A model generated the notes under the pieces. It was not told the origin of the DNA, did not search any database, and saw only the letters and a program-made list of their open reading frames with translations. A DNA stretch of 64,000 bases from Sulfitobacter sp. M05 (GTDB lineage: Bacteria > Pseudomonadota > Alphaproteobacteria > Rhodobacterales > Rhodobacteraceae), in contig NZ_JABEDH010000002.1 in the NCBI RefSeq assembly GCF_029285175.1, positions 744,001 through 808,000 of the forward strand. Reading direction: 5' to 3'. Every line of letters starts with the position of its first letter. The first letter of the stretch is position 1. The position numbers and the translations under genes are program-made. Below, one piece after another: positions 26,090-38,135 of the stretch.

Positions 26090-27631
26090 TCAGAAAAATG
26101 CGTCAAACAGCAACAAGGCACCGACACCGGTCATCGCACCGACAAAACCGGCAACCACGAACCAGCGCTTACGCGGGCGGCGGTCCACTTGTGGCGGGTT
26201 GGTCTGACGCACAAGCGCGTCCTCGACCAGTCCGGGCAGGCGCGGACCAAAACGGGCCAGCACCATAGCTGTATGCGCCAGATCGGTGACAACCGCACGT
26301 GGACCGATGGATTTGCTGATGTAATCGGTGACAATCGGGCTGGCGACTTCCCAGATGTTCATATTCGGGTTCAGCGAGCGGGCGACACCTTCGACAACCA
26401 CCATGGTACGTTGCAGCAGGATAAGCTCGGTGCGCGTTTCCATGCCGAAACGTTCCGTGACTTCAAACAGATAGGCAAGCAGCCGCGCCATGGAAATATG
26501 TGTGGCGTTCATCCCGAATATTGGTTCACCCACAGCGCGCAGAGCGCGGGCAAATTCGTCAACGTCCTTATCCGCGGGGACGTACCCCGCCTCGAAATGC
26601 ACACGCGCCACACGTTTGTAATCGCGCCGGATAAAGCCAAACAGAATCTCGGCATAGACACGTCGGGTGTACTCATCAATGTGCCCCATGATTCCAAAAT
26701 CATAGGCGATAATGTTGCCGTTGGGCGCAACCTTGAGGTTGCCTTGGTGCATATCCGCATGGAAATACCCGTCGCGCAACGCATGGCTGAGGAACAGTTG
26801 CAGCACCCGGTTGCTGAGTGCGACTCGATCATGGCCCGCCGCATCAATGGCAGCGTTATCGCCCATCGACACGCCGTCAGCCCATTCCAGCGTCATCACA
26901 CGGCGTGACGAATGATTCCACTTGATCGCGGGCAGCTGAAATCCTTCGTCCTTAACCGTATTCGCTGCAAATTCAGAGGCAGCGGCGCTTTCCAGCCGTA
27001 GATCCAGTTCCCCCCGTACAACCCCGTCGAAATGTTCAATCACCTCCATCGGGCGCAGGCGGCGCGACCCGGGGGAAAACAGTTCGACCAGCCGGGCAGC
27101 AAGATAAAAGGCGTCGATGTCTTTGCGAAACGCCTTTTCGATGCCGGGGCGCAGGACTTTAACGGCGACGTCTTCGCCCGTGTCGACCAAGGTTGCGCGG
27201 TGGACCTGCGCGATGGACGCGGCCGCAACCGGTGGGCTGAAATCAGAGAAAATTTGCTCCAGCGGCTGGCCCAGCTCGTGCTCGATCTCGGCCTTGGCAT
27301 GCTCGATTGAAAACGGGGGCAACTTGTCTTGCAGCACGCGCAATTGCACCGCCAGATCATCACCAACCACATCAGGGCGGGTCGACAGTACCTGCCCGAA
27401 TTTGATGTAGGCCGGCCCAAGGGCAGTCAGGGCACGGGTGGCGGGTGGCATACTTGGATCACCGCGATACCCCAGAAACTTGAACGGCAAACCCAGCGCA
27501 CGGGCAACAAAGCGCAAGGCAGGTGTCGCCTCAAATGCGTCCAGCACAACGTTCATCGCGCCGGCACGCTCTAGCGTGGCACCGGTGCGGATCAGCCGCC
27601 AGATGTTATGCGGGCCCCTCAAAGCTTCCAA
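26090..27631 (-). CDS. ubiB: Ubiquinone biosynthesis protein UbiB (ABC1/ADCK-like kinase)
   Basis: 513-residue atypical protein-kinase-like ATPase needed for ubiquinone assembly. The KxGQ motif is visible as [15 protein letters not shown], followed by the nucleotide-loop equivalent [10 protein letters not shown], the lysine in [10 protein letters not shown], the HADMHQGN catalytic segment and YDFGIMG. Two C-terminal hydrophobic segments (end [24 protein letters not shown]) anchor it to the inner membrane. It starts inside the 3' end of ubiE (13-base overlap), forming a ubiE-ubiB operon, the standard arrangement. The protein was formerly named a hydroxylase; that activity is not supported for UbiB. 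Confidence 0.95.
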   Translation of the reverse strand: MEALRGPHNIWRLIRTGATLERAGAMNVVLDAFEATPALRFVARALGLPFKFLGYRGDPSMPPATRALTALGPAYIKFGQVLSTRPDVVGDDLAVQLRVLQDKLPPFSIEHAKAEIEHELGQPLEQIFSDFSPPVAAASIAQVHRATLVDTGEDVAVKVLRPGIEKAFRKDIDAFYLAARLVELFSPGSRRLRPMEVIEHFDGVVRGELDLRLESAAASEFAANTVKDEGFQLPAIKWNHSSRRVMTLEWADGVSMGDNAAIDAAGHDRVALSNRVLQLFLSHALRDGYFHADMHQGNLKVAPNGNIIAYDFGIMGHIDEYTRRVYAEILFGFIRRDYKRVARVHFEAGYVPADKDVDEFARALRAVGEPIFGMNATHISMARLLAYLFEVTERFGMETRTELILLQRTMVVVEGVARSLNPNMNIWEVASPIVTDYISKSIGPRAVVTDLAHTAMVLARFGPRLPGLVEDALVRQTNPPQVDRRPRKRWFVVAGFVGAMTGVGALLLFDAFF

Positions 27632-28368
27632 CCGGAATGCAGGGCAGCGATGCCCATGGTGAGGTTGCGATACTTTGCCTGGCCGAATCCGGCCTCGCGC
27701 ACCATGCCGAGAAACGTTTCCTGATCAGGGAAGTTACGAATGGATTCAACAAGGTACTGATAACTGTCACGATCATTCGCAATCAGCTCTCCCATGCGGG
27801 GAATGACATTGAAACTGTAGGCGTCGTAGGCCTTTTGCATCATCGGATTGGGCAGTTGGCTGAACTCCAGTACCATCAGGCGGCCACCGGGGCGCAGAAC
27901 ACGGTAGGCTTCGTTCAATGCTTCCTGCGGGCGGGTCACATTGCGGATGCCGAAACTGATTGTATAGACGTCAAAGGTGTTGTCCTCAAAGGGCAGCGCC
28001 ATTGCGTCCCCGACAACCCAATCCAGACTATCGGCCATTGCATCCGCTTCGGCGCGTTTGCGCCCTTCGACCAGCATACCTTCGGTGAGATCACAAACTG
28101 TTGCGTGACCAGACCCTGCCCGCTTCAGAAACTTGAACGATACATCCCCCGTACCACCGGCCACGTCCAACAGCTTTTGCCTGGCACGCGGGGCCAGCCA
28201 GTCCATCATCGCCTCTTTCCAGATGCGGTGAATGCCCACGCTCATCACGTCATTCATAATGTCGTATTTATTGGCGACATCGGAAAACAGGCTGCGGACC
28301 ATTCCGGCCTTGTCGTCCTCGCGAATGGTCTGGGAACCGAAATGCGTTGTGTTGTCAGTCATGCTCAT
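27619..28368 (-). CDS. ubiE: Ubiquinone/menaquinone C-methyltransferase UbiE
   Basis: SAM-dependent methyltransferase of 249 residues that C-methylates 2-octaprenyl-6-methoxy-1,4-benzoquinol. Characteristic segments are VFSDVA.KYDIMND near the N-terminus ([19 protein letters not shown]), the SAM motif [23 protein letters not shown] and ISFGIRNV. The start may be 28368 ([11 protein letters not shown]) or two codons downstream (28362). It overlaps ubiB and is divergent from mutM, whose ATG lies 86 bases away, a pairing typical of alphaproteobacteria. Confidence 0.95.
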   Translation of the reverse strand: MSMTDNTTHFGSQTIREDDKAGMVRSLFSDVANKYDIMNDVMSVGIHRIWKEAMMDWLAPRARQKLLDVAGGTGDVSFKFLKRAGSGHATVCDLTEGMLVEGRKRAEADAMADSLDWVVGDAMALPFEDNTFDVYTISFGIRNVTRPQEALNEAYRVLRPGGRLMVLEFSQLPNPMMQKAYDAYSFNVIPRMGELIANDRDSYQYLVESIRNFPDQETFLGMVREAGFGQAKYRNLTMGIAALHSGWKL

Positions 28369-28454
28369 GCCCCGATAGTGTCAAACCGGAGATATAGCGC
28401 GTAAAGGTCAGATACAAACAGCCATTTGCCGCAGGGCGGACAACAGGAGACTAC

Positions 28455-29306
28455 ATGCCAGAGCTTCCCGAAGTAGAGACCGTGATGCGTGGGTTGGCCC
28501 CCGCAATGCAAGGTGTCGTGATCGCACAGGCCGATGTGAACCGGCCTAATCTGCGCTGGCCGTTTCCCGTCGACATGGCGCAACGGCTTGCTGGGCAGAC
28601 CGTGCTGCAATTGCGCCGCCGTTCAAAGTACATTCTGGCTGATCTGAGTTCTGGAGAATCACTGCTGATTCATCTGGGGATGTCGGGGCGGATGCTGGTG
28701 TCTGGTGATCCGCTGGGACAATTTGTGCAGGACCACCCGATGGCTGAAAAACACGATCATGTCGTGTTTCACATGGCAAACGGCGCGCGGATTACCTTTA
28801 ACGATCCGCGGCGGTTCGGGGCCATGGATCTGCTGGATACGGCAACAGCCCCACAGCATAAATTGCTGGCATCACTCGGGCCGGAGCCTTTGGGCAACGA
28901 CTTTCATGAGGCGCATTTGATTGCTGCGTTCAAAGGGCGCAACACGCCGGTGAAATCCGCGCTGCTGGATCAAGGGATCATCGCGGGCCTGGGAAATATC
29001 TATGTCTGCGAGGCACTTTACCGGGCCGGCATCCATCCGGCGCGCAAGGCCGGCAAACTGTCGCGGCCCCGCGTCGGGGCGTTGGTACCGATCATCCGCG
29101 ACGTATTGGGCGAGGCAATCGAGGCGGGTGGATCATCACTAAAGGACTTTCGGCAAGCGGATGGAGAGTTGGGCTATTTTCAGCACAGTTTTGACGTCTA
29201 TGGCCGTGAAGGTGCCCCCTGCCGATCGCCTGAATGCCCACAGACAATCAAACGTATTGTGCAATCGGGCCGCTCGTCTTTCTACTGTAGTCAATGCCAA
29301 AGATAG
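28455..29306 (+). CDS. mutM: Formamidopyrimidine-DNA glycosylase
   Basis: Base-excision repair glycosylase/AP lyase for 8-oxoguanine and formamidopyrimidines, 283 residues. Pro1 nucleophile and Glu2 are in MPELPEVET. The helix-two-turn-helix region contains [26 protein letters not shown]. The zinc finger ends the protein: C...C (CRSPEC), then 16-20 residues, CSQC. All catalytic elements are intact. ATG 28455 follows CAGGAGAC. An enoyl-CoA hydratase gene follows after 65 bases. Confidence 0.97.
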   Translation: MPELPEVETVMRGLAPAMQGVVIAQADVNRPNLRWPFPVDMAQRLAGQTVLQLRRRSKYILADLSSGESLLIHLGMSGRMLVSGDPLGQFVQDHPMAEKHDHVVFHMANGARITFNDPRRFGAMDLLDTATAPQHKLLASLGPEPLGNDFHEAHLIAAFKGRNTPVKSALLDQGIIAGLGNIYVCEALYRAGIHPARKAGKLSRPRVGALVPIIRDVLGEAIEAGGSSLKDFRQADGELGYFQHSFDVYGREGAPCRSPECPQTIKRIVQSGRSSFYCSQCQR

Positions 29307-29371
29307 CTTGAAACGCGACCTGCCCGTGGTATGCACAAACGCCAGTGCGTAACAATAAAAGAGCATTCTTG

Positions 29372-30148
29372 ATGGCTTATGAAACGATCACGTTAGATGT
29401 AGACAATCATGTGGCTTTGGTCACGCTTAACCGTCCTGACGCCCTGAATGCGCTCAATGACGTGTTGATGGGTGAACTGGCTGATGCCTTGAAAGGCTGC
29501 CAGGACAACGACAAAGTCCGCTGCATCGTGATCACCGGTTCGGAAAAGGCCTTTGCTGCCGGTGCCGACATTGCGATGATGAAAGACAAATCTTTCGTAG
29601 ATGTGTTTGCAGGTGATTTGTTCACCCCCGAATCCGAACAGATCATGCGGGTGCGCAAACCGATCATCGCTGCGGTTTCCGGCTATGCGTTGGGCGGTGG
29701 TTGTGAACTGGCGATGATGTGCGACTTTATCATCTGTTCCGAGACCGCAAAATTCGGCCAGCCCGAGATCAACCTTGGCGTTGTCGCCGGCATCGGTGGT
29801 ACTCAGCGCCTGACGCGTTTGGTGGGCAAGTCCAAAGCGATGGACATGAACCTGACAGGGCGCTTCATGGATGCCGCAGAGGCAGAGCGTTCCGGCCTTG
29901 TTTCACGCGTGGTGCCGGTGAAGAAACTGATGGAAGAGGCGCTGGGCGCTGCGGGCAAGATCGCCGAAAAATCCATGATGTCTGTGATGGTTGTCAAAGA
30001 AGCGGTGAACCGTGCCTATGAGGTGCCCTTGCGCGAAGGTCTGTTGTTCGAGCGCCGCGTGTTCCACTCGCTGTTTGCAACCGAGGACCAAAAAGAAGGC
30101 ATGAGCGCGTTTATCGAAAAGCGTGAAGCGCAGTTCCGGGATAAGTGA
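29372..30148 (+). CDS. Enoyl-CoA hydratase
   Basis: Crotonase-family enzyme of 258 residues that hydrates trans-2-enoyl-CoA in beta-oxidation. The oxyanion-hole segments are [16 protein letters not shown] and [18 protein letters not shown]. Catalytic glutamates fall in the family positions GGGCE and [20 protein letters not shown] chose ATG 29372 ([10 protein letters not shown]), the family-typical N-terminus; an upstream in-frame GTG adds nine residues. Its place between mutM and rpsT/dnaA is conserved in Rhodobacterales. Confidence 0.93.
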   Translation: MAYETITLDVDNHVALVTLNRPDALNALNDVLMGELADALKGCQDNDKVRCIVITGSEKAFAAGADIAMMKDKSFVDVFAGDLFTPESEQIMRVRKPIIAAVSGYALGGGCELAMMCDFIICSETAKFGQPEINLGVVAGIGGTQRLTRLVGKSKAMDMNLTGRFMDAAEAERSGLVSRVVPVKKLMEEALGAAGKIAEKSMMSVMVVKEAVNRAYEVPLREGLLFERRVFHSLFATEDQKEGMSAFIEKREAQFRDK

Positions 30149-30198
30149 AAATGCTTTGTCACATGATGACTGTTACATCTTGATTCTGTAATACCGCA

Positions 30199-30699
30199 AT
30201 GTTCATTGCCCATCTTCCTGCTGGTTACTTGGCCACACACTTCCTTGCAGGAGAAAAGCAAAACAGGCAAAGTCTGGTCGCCGTTGGGCTTACCTGTTCT
30301 GCTTTGCCTGATTTCGACCTTCTGTGGTTTTACCTCGTCGACGACCGCCAGACAGCTCATCACGAATACATTTTTCATTGGCCTCTGTTCTGGTTGTCGA
30401 TTGCCTTGATCGCATGGATTGTAGCGCGTCTTTCGAACCGACGTGCATTGGGGCCGTACATTCTGGTCGGGCTGACCTGCCTCTTACTTCACATGTTTTT
30501 AGATAGTTTCGCCGCCGAAATCTATTGGCTGAGACCCTTCTCTGACTGGCATCTCAATCTGGTTGAAGTACCGGCAGGTTTCGGATGGTGGGTGCTTAAC
30601 TTTGTTTTCCATTGGACCTTTGCAGCTGAAATTCTGATCTGTCTGGCTGCAGGGTTTGTGTGGTGGCGAAGAAAATCGTTGCGTCCTAGCTCCACTTGA
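30199..30699 (+). CDS. Membrane-bound metal-dependent hydrolase-like protein (DUF457/YdjM type)
   Basis: 166-residue integral membrane protein with four to five hydrophobic segments. Conserved acidic and histidine residues sit at membrane edges: CSALPDFDLLWF, HHEYIFHWPLFW and LLHMFLDSFAAEIYWLRPF. These resemble the PDxD, HRG/HW and HxxxD pattern of the DUF457/YdjM family of presumed inner-membrane hydrolases. Substrate unknown. No strong ribosome site is seen before ATG 30199. It lies between the enoyl-CoA hydratase and rpsT on the same strand; whether it is co-transcribed is not clear. Confidence 0.65.
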   Translation: MFIAHLPAGYLATHFLAGEKQNRQSLVAVGLTCSALPDFDLLWFYLVDDRQTAHHEYIFHWPLFWLSIALIAWIVARLSNRRALGPYILVGLTCLLLHMFLDSFAAEIYWLRPFSDWHLNLVEVPAGFGWWVLNFVFHWTFAAEILICLAAGFVWWRRKSLRPSST

Positions 30700-30815
30700 T
30701 GACGTAATAACTGTGTCTGGCACGCGCGTCCCACAGCACACCTTTACAACTACCCCCCAACCTCGCTATAGCCGACCGATACATGCGCGTGCAGCCCGCT
30801 CAGGCTAGAATCACC

Positions 30816-30844
30816 TTCCCCGATGGGGAACCGGGATAACCGGT
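30816..30844 (+). other. Two adjacent small hairpins upstream of rpsT
   Basis: TTCCCC-gat-GGGGAA (30816-30830) is followed directly by ACCGG-loop-CCGGT (30830-30844). They lie 54-82 bases before the rpsT start, probably in its leader. S20 synthesis is autoregulated in E. coli, so a leader structure is plausible, but the promoter position is not known. Confidence 0.35.
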
Positions 30845-30897
30845 CAGGGTTTGGCGTCACGCGTCGAAATTTTGAATATACCTAAAGGGTGATCCGC

Positions 30898-31161
30898 ATG
30901 GCCAATACAGCACAAGCCAAAAAACGCGCACGTCAGAACGAAAAGCGTTTCCAAATCAACAAAGCACGTCGTTCGCGCATCCGCACGTACCTGCGCAAAG
31001 TTGAAGAAGCCATCGAATCCGGCGTTAAGGAAGACGCAGTTGCAGCACTGAAAGCGGCGCAGCCGGAACTGATGCGCGGCGTGACAAAGGGTGTGTATCA
31101 TAAGAACACCGCTTCGCGGAAAATGTCCCGTTTGGCGGCACGCGTTAAAGCGATTGCTTGA
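30898..31161 (+). CDS. rpsT: 30S ribosomal protein S20
   Basis: 87-residue basic protein of the small ribosomal subunit, [17 protein letters not shown]..., with the family-conserved MSRLAARV near the C-terminus. ATG 30898 lies eight bases after AAAGGG; an in-frame ATG three codons earlier overlaps that site. It binds 16S rRNA. It has a strong terminator behind it and stands immediately upstream of dnaA, as in other Rhodobacterales. Confidence 0.97.
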   Translation: MANTAQAKKRARQNEKRFQINKARRSRIRTYLRKVEEAIESGVKEDAVAALKAAQPELMRGVTKGVYHKNTASRKMSRLAARVKAIA

Positions 31162-31203
31162 CGCTCTCGTCCTCATCGGACGAGAATCGGCTAATTGATT
31201 GAT

Positions 31204-31234
31204 AAAAAAGGCGTCGGCTTTCGACGCCTTTTTT
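31204..31234. terminator. Bidirectional terminator after rpsT
   Basis: GGCGTCG (31210-31216) and CGACGCC (31222-31228) with loop GCTTT, flanked by an A-run on the left and TTTTTT on the right. Confidence 0.9.
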
Positions 31235-31677
31235 GTTGCGTAAACGGTTACAAAAATTGTGAATAGATTCTTTTCGGCAATTCACGAGTCAAGTTTGAAG
31301 ATGTGTTGAAGCGCCCCCTGAACAATTGTTACCACAATAAGGCGATTCACGTCGCAGGGGGACAGGCTTTGGATCATCGGCGCAAGTTAACGCGTATCGG
31401 GTGAACCCAGGTACGCCAGAGGCCGGATGGTCTTAATAGCCGAAACTCGGATGCGCTCGCGCGTATCCGACCTGTCACAAAAGAATATAGTCGGGAATCC
31501 CGTCTGATGCATATGACCCAGCAGGGTGCATATCGTCGATGGGCCATCCTGTATGTGTCTATCGGGCGCAAGTCGGTTTCTTGAACGGGGCCGAGCCGAT
31601 TGGTGCGTGCCGATAGTTGGTTAGTTGGTAGGGTGCCGGAGTTTTCCGGTGTTGGAATGCAGGACAGAATGTACAAG
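31235..31677. other. Leader region upstream of dnaA
   Basis: About 440 gene-free bases. It contains the 10-bp palindrome AACAATTGTT (31321-31330) inside a pair of arms CCCCCTG (31314-31320) and CAGGGGG (31355-31361). Only one degenerate DnaA-box-like sequence (TGTGAATAG, 31258-31266) was found and no 13-mer AT cluster, so I do not call an origin. It must hold the dnaA promoter. Confidence 0.5.
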
Positions 31678-33045
31678 ATGACGCAGGAACAGTGGAACAA
31701 TATCAGGCAGCGCCTGATGAACACCATCGGACAAAACAGCTTCACGACGTGGATTGACCCGATGATTCCTGACGAGATCACCGACGGGATCATCACCTTG
31801 AAAGTGCCGACCAACTTTTTCGGCAACTATGTCAGCCAGAATTTCTCCGACCTGATTCTGCACGAGATCAACGCCGAAGGCATGGACGTCTCGCGCCTGA
31901 ACTTTGCCCTGTCTGCCAAACCGGCGACACCAGCAGAACCCACGCCAGCGCAGGCCAAACACACCACTGCCGCCACCAAACCACCCGCGGTCCCGGCCAG
32001 CGTGACATCAACCGCGCCGCTTGATCCACGGTTCAGCTTTGACAATTTCGTTGTTGGCAAGCCAAATGAACTGGCCCATGCCGCCGCGCGCCGCGTTGCC
32101 GAAGGCGGGCCCGTCACCTTTAACCCGTTGTTCCTTTATGGCGGGGTTGGCCTTGGTAAGACCCACCTGATGCACGCAATTGCCCGCGAATTGCAGGAAC
32201 GCCAGCCCGAGATGTCTGTGCTATACCTGTCAGCAGAACAATTCATGTACCGCTTTGTACAGGCTTTGCGGGATCGCAAGATGATGGATTTCAAAGAGCT
32301 GTTCCGCTCTGTCGATGTTCTGATGGTGGATGACGTACAGTTCATTGCCGGCAAGGACAGCACACAGGAAGAGTTCTTTCACACCTTCAACGCACTGGTA
32401 GATCAGAACAAACAGATTATCATTTCGGCTGATCGCGCCCCGACCGATATCAAGGACCTTGAAGAGCGGGTACAATCGCGCCTGCAATGCGGGCTGGTGG
32501 TTGATCTGCATCCAACGGACTACGAACTGCGCCTTGGCATTTTGCAAAGCAAGCTTGAAGTGCAGCAGAAAACCTATCCCGGACTGGAAGTTGAAAATGG
32601 GGTGCTGGAGTTCCTGGCCCACCGGATCACATCAAACGTTCGTGTTCTGGAAGGGGCGCTGACGCGTCTGTTCGCTTTTGCCTCGCTGGTTGGCCGCGAG
32701 ATCAATCTGGAACTGACACAGGATTGTCTGGCCGATGTACTGCGCTCAAGTGAACGTAAGATCACAGTCGAGGAAATTCAGCGCAAGGTCAGCGAACATT
32801 ACAATATCCGCCTTAGCGACATGATCGGTCCCAAGCGCCTGCGCAGCTATGCCCGCCCACGTCAGGTGGCAATGTACCTGTCCAAACAACTGACCAGCCG
32901 GTCCTTGCCAGAAATTGGCCGGCGTTTTGGTGGCCGTGACCATACAACAGTCATGCATGGTGTGCGCCGGATTGAAGAGCTAAAGCAGTCTGACAGCCAG
33001 ATCGCGGAAGACCTTGAATTGCTTGGCCGCGCGCTCAAGTCCTAA
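31678..33045 (+). CDS. dnaA: Chromosomal replication initiator protein DnaA
   Basis: 455-residue AAA+ initiator. Domain I (MTQEQWNNIRQRLMNTIG...) is followed by a short Ala/Thr/Pro-rich linker (about 85-120), then the AAA+ domain with Walker A YGGVGLGKTHLMHAI, Walker B VLMVDDVQFIAGK and the arginine finger region. The DNA-binding domain carries the signature GGRDHTTVMHGVRRIE near the C-terminus. I chose ATG 31678, where domain I begins; in-frame ATGs at 31657 and 31669 are possible and no start has an ideal ribosome site. It is followed by hairpins and dnaN. Confidence 0.96.
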   Translation: MTQEQWNNIRQRLMNTIGQNSFTTWIDPMIPDEITDGIITLKVPTNFFGNYVSQNFSDLILHEINAEGMDVSRLNFALSAKPATPAEPTPAQAKHTTAATKPPAVPASVTSTAPLDPRFSFDNFVVGKPNELAHAAARRVAEGGPVTFNPLFLYGGVGLGKTHLMHAIARELQERQPEMSVLYLSAEQFMYRFVQALRDRKMMDFKELFRSVDVLMVDDVQFIAGKDSTQEEFFHTFNALVDQNKQIIISADRAPTDIKDLEERVQSRLQCGLVVDLHPTDYELRLGILQSKLEVQQKTYPGLEVENGVLEFLAHRITSNVRVLEGALTRLFAFASLVGREINLELTQDCLADVLRSSERKITVEEIQRKVSEHYNIRLSDMIGPKRLRSYARPRQVAMYLSKQLTSRSLPEIGRRFGGRDHTTVMHGVRRIEELKQSDSQIAEDLELLGRALKS

Positions 33046-33101
33046 ACAGGTTTGCAACGACCTGTCTGTTTTAACGGAGGGGCCTTTGGCCCCTCTTGCA
33101 T
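33046..33101 (+). terminator. Two hairpins between dnaA and dnaN
   Basis: ACAGGT...ACCTGT (33046-33065), followed by CTGTTTT, and then GAGGGGCC-ttt-GGCCCCTC (33077-33095), followed by TTGCATTTG. The second is a strong stem with a poor T-tract. They probably terminate dnaA partially; dnaN starts about 90 bases further on. Confidence 0.65.
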
Positions 33102-33185
33102 TTGCATTCACAAAAGCCCAAAAGTCTTGCGAAAGACGGGGAACCGGGTAGTCTGCCTTTCCCGGCAGTCATTGGGAGACGGCAC

Positions 33186-34304
33186 ATGAAATTCAGCATC
33201 GAACGCGCGGCATTGCTTAAGGCCGTCAGTCAGGCCCAGTCTGTTGTGGAACGGCGCAATACCATTCCGATCCTCGCCAACGTGTTGATCGAAGCGGAAG
33301 GCAGCGATGTCTCGTTCCGCGCCACCGATCTGGACATCGAAGTGGTCGACAAGGTTGGTGCGCAAGTTGAACGCGCGGGTGCCACGACGGTCTCTGCCAC
33401 GCTGCTGCACGAAATTGTGCGCAAATTGCCTGATGGCGCGCTGATCAACCTGACCGCAGACAGTGCCGCGGGCCGCATGACGGTCGAGGCCGGGCGCTCC
33501 AACTTCTCGCTGGCGACTTTGCCGCGCGAAGATTTTCCGGTGATGGCAACCTCTGAATATGCGTCAAACTTCAGCGTGCCCGCTCCGGCGCTGCGGCGGT
33601 TGTTCGACAAATCCAAGTTCGCCATTTCGACCGAGGAAACGCGGTACTATCTGAACGGTGTTTACATGCATATCGCTGATGCAGAGGGCGGCAAGGTGCT
33701 GCGCTGCGTGGCGACGGATGGTCACCGACTGGCGCGGATTGATGCCGATCTGCCTGACGGTGCGTCCGATATGCCCGGTGTTATTGTGCCCCGTAAAACC
33801 GTGGGCGAGCTGCGCAAGCTGCTGGACGATGACGAGATGCAAATTGCGGTCTCCGTTTCGGAAACCAAGGTGCGTTTTGCCACGCCCGAAATCACCCTGA
33901 CGTCCAAGGTTATTGACGGTACTTTCCCCGATTACACACGGGTTATCCCGCAGGGCAACACACGGAAGATGGAAGTCGACGCTTCTGATTTTGCGAAGGC
34001 CGTAGACCGCGTTGCAACCGTCAGCTCGGAACGCTCGCGGGCGGTAAAGCTGCAACTGGACGAGGATCGTCTGGTTTTGTCAGTCAATGCGCCAGACAGT
34101 GGTGCCGCCGAAGAAGAGCTGGCCGTGGCCTATGGCGATGAACGGCTTGAGATCGGGTTTAACGCGAAATACCTGCTGGAAATCGCCAGCCAGGTGGACC
34201 GCGAGAATGCGGTGTTCCTATTTAACTCTTCCGGTGACCCGACCTTGATGCGCGAAGGCAACGACATGACAGCCGTTTACGTCGTCATGCCGATGCGTGT
34301 GTGA
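33186..34304 (+). CDS. dnaN: DNA polymerase III beta sliding clamp
   Basis: 372-residue ring-forming clamp that tethers polymerase III. The start MKFSIERAALLKAVSQAQSVVERRNTIPILANVL is characteristic and ATG 33186 follows GGGAGAC; the frame open to 33096 adds 30 unrelated residues. The C-terminus MTAVYVVMPMRV matches the conserved MP(M/L)R(V/L) end. Three clamp repeats of about 120 residues are expected and the length fits. Part of the dnaA-dnaN-recF-gyrB block. Confidence 0.97.
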   Translation: MKFSIERAALLKAVSQAQSVVERRNTIPILANVLIEAEGSDVSFRATDLDIEVVDKVGAQVERAGATTVSATLLHEIVRKLPDGALINLTADSAAGRMTVEAGRSNFSLATLPREDFPVMATSEYASNFSVPAPALRRLFDKSKFAISTEETRYYLNGVYMHIADAEGGKVLRCVATDGHRLARIDADLPDGASDMPGVIVPRKTVGELRKLLDDDEMQIAVSVSETKVRFATPEITLTSKVIDGTFPDYTRVIPQGNTRKMEVDASDFAKAVDRVATVSSERSRAVKLQLDEDRLVLSVNAPDSGAAEEELAVAYGDERLEIGFNAKYLLEIASQVDRENAVFLFNSSGDPTLMREGNDMTAVYVVMPMRV

Positions 34305-34311
34305 GGGGCAC

Positions 34312-34354
34312 GGAAACTTTCAAAGTTTCCGGACGTTTTCTTTGAAAGAAAACG
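34312..34354. repeat. Two consecutive perfect palindromes between dnaN and recF
   Basis: GGAAACTTTCAAAGTTTCC (34312-34330) has nine-base arms around one C. Three bases later a second palindrome (34334-34354) has ten-base arms CGTTTTCTTT and AAAGAAAACG around one G. They fill most of the 59-base gap and end ten bases before the recF ATG. As RNA they would make two tight adjacent hairpins in the recF leader; no T-tract follows. Confidence 0.85.
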
Positions 34355-34363
34355 GGGCCGCCG

Positions 34364-35458
34364 ATGGGTAAACTGCACCTCTCCCAGCTGACGCTGTCGC
34401 ATTTCCGCTCGCATAAGCGTGCAGTGATCAACGTTGATGCGCGTCCTGTAGTGATCCACGGACCGAACGGTGCCGGCAAAACCAACATCCTCGAAGCGGT
34501 TTCCCTGCTGTCTCCTGGCCGTGGCTTGCGCCGTTCCAGTGCCCTTGACATGACCCGCCGGCCCGAGGCGCTGGGATGGAAGATCACCGGGCATTTGCAA
34601 TCCCTGCAACAGGTCCACGAACTTGAAATCTGGTCCGAAGCGGGGGCCGCACGGCAAACCCGGATTGATGGCAAGGCCACCCCCCAGACCGCACTGGGCC
34701 GGATCGGGCGGGTGCTATGGCTCATTCCAGCGATGGATCGCCTCTGGATCGAAGGGGCCGAAGGTCGGCGGCGGTTTCTGGACCGCATGACTCTCAGCTT
34801 TCTGCCTGATCATGCCGAACATGCCCTGACCTACGAAAAAGCCATGCGCGAACGCAACCGGCTGCTGAAAGACATGATCCGCGAACCCTCATGGTATGGC
34901 GCGCTTGAGCTGCGCATGGCTGAGGCGGGAACGGCGATCCATGCCGGCCGCCTAAAAGCGCTGGAGGCGATAGATGCGGCGCAGGCACAGGCGGAAACCG
35001 CCTTTCCAACCGCCACCCTGACCCTGCAATGCGAGATGCCGGCCACAGCGCAGGATTTCCGGGATGCGCTGGCGGCAAACCGGTCGCGAGATCTGACCGC
35101 GGGACGGACCTTGATCGGACCACATCGCGCCGACCTTTATGGCGTCTATGCCGCCAAGGATGTGCCGGCCAAGGACTGCTCTACAGGCGAGCAAAAGGCG
35201 CTGTTGGTCTCCCTCATTCTGGCCAATGCCCGCGCCCTAGCCGCCGACTTTGGCGCGCCACCGCTCTTGCTGCTCGATGAGGTTGCCGCGCACCTTGATG
35301 CAACCCGGCAAGCGGCCCTTTATGACGAGATCTGCGCGTTAGGGGCACAGGCCTGGATGACTGGTACAGGCCCTGAAATGTTCGCCGCTTTAGGCAATCG
35401 TGCGCAGGTTCTTGAGGTCACCGAAGACCTTGGCTCGTCGGTTGTGAAACCACTTTGA
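34364..35458 (+). CDS. recF: DNA replication and repair protein RecF
   Basis: 364-residue SMC-like ATPase that loads RecA at gaps through RecFOR. Walker A HGPNGAGKTNILEAVSLLSPGRG is at about residue 30, the signature region near CSTGEQKALLVSLILANAR and Walker B PPLLLLDEVAAHLD follow. The N-terminus LHLSQLTLSHFRSHK matches the family. ATG 34364 follows the double palindrome closely, with GGGGCCG as the only ribosome-site-like stretch. Confidence 0.95.
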   Translation: MGKLHLSQLTLSHFRSHKRAVINVDARPVVIHGPNGAGKTNILEAVSLLSPGRGLRRSSALDMTRRPEALGWKITGHLQSLQQVHELEIWSEAGAARQTRIDGKATPQTALGRIGRVLWLIPAMDRLWIEGAEGRRRFLDRMTLSFLPDHAEHALTYEKAMRERNRLLKDMIREPSWYGALELRMAEAGTAIHAGRLKALEAIDAAQAQAETAFPTATLTLQCEMPATAQDFRDALAANRSRDLTAGRTLIGPHRADLYGVYAAKDVPAKDCSTGEQKALLVSLILANARALAADFGAPPLLLLDEVAAHLDATRQAALYDEICALGAQAWMTGTGPEMFAALGNRAQVLEVTEDLGSSVVKPL

Positions 35459-35542
35459 ACGCTGCGTTCCGTCACCTACAAAATCTTGTGTCATCGGCGT
35501 GACAATACCTTGGGAAACCACTATAAATCCGGCAAAAGATAA

Positions 35543-37969
<2,427 letters not shown>

Positions 37970-38072
37970 TCACGTGTAGGTTCGGGCATAACTTTGCATT
38001 CCGGCGGAAATACTTGAGGAACACCGGGCCATTGCAAGAGGTGGTCGCGGAAATTCAGGCCGGTCGATAAGG

Positions 38073-38100
38073 TGGATCGCATGACGAAAGAAGCGATCCA
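38073..38100. other. Hairpin downstream of gyrB
   Basis: TGGATCGC (38073-38080) and GCGATCCA (38093-38100) are perfect inverted repeats around twelve bases, about 105 bases past gyrB. No T-tract follows. It overlaps a possible 25-codon frame at 38081. Confidence 0.45.
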
Positions 38101-38135
38101 GAATGAAGAAACGCAAAAGCCATTCAGCAGAGTTT

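Noticed and set aside
27523-28404. 293-codon frame antisense to ubiE
   Set aside because: Shadow of ubiE; no motif and no start signal.
31235-31677. Origin of replication upstream of dnaA
   Set aside because: Only one degenerate DnaA-box-like sequence and no AT-rich unwinding cluster; adjacency to dnaA alone is not enough in alphaproteobacteria.
31374-31826. 150-codon minus-strand frame in the dnaA leader
   Set aside because: Overlaps dnaA domain I and has no recognisable content.
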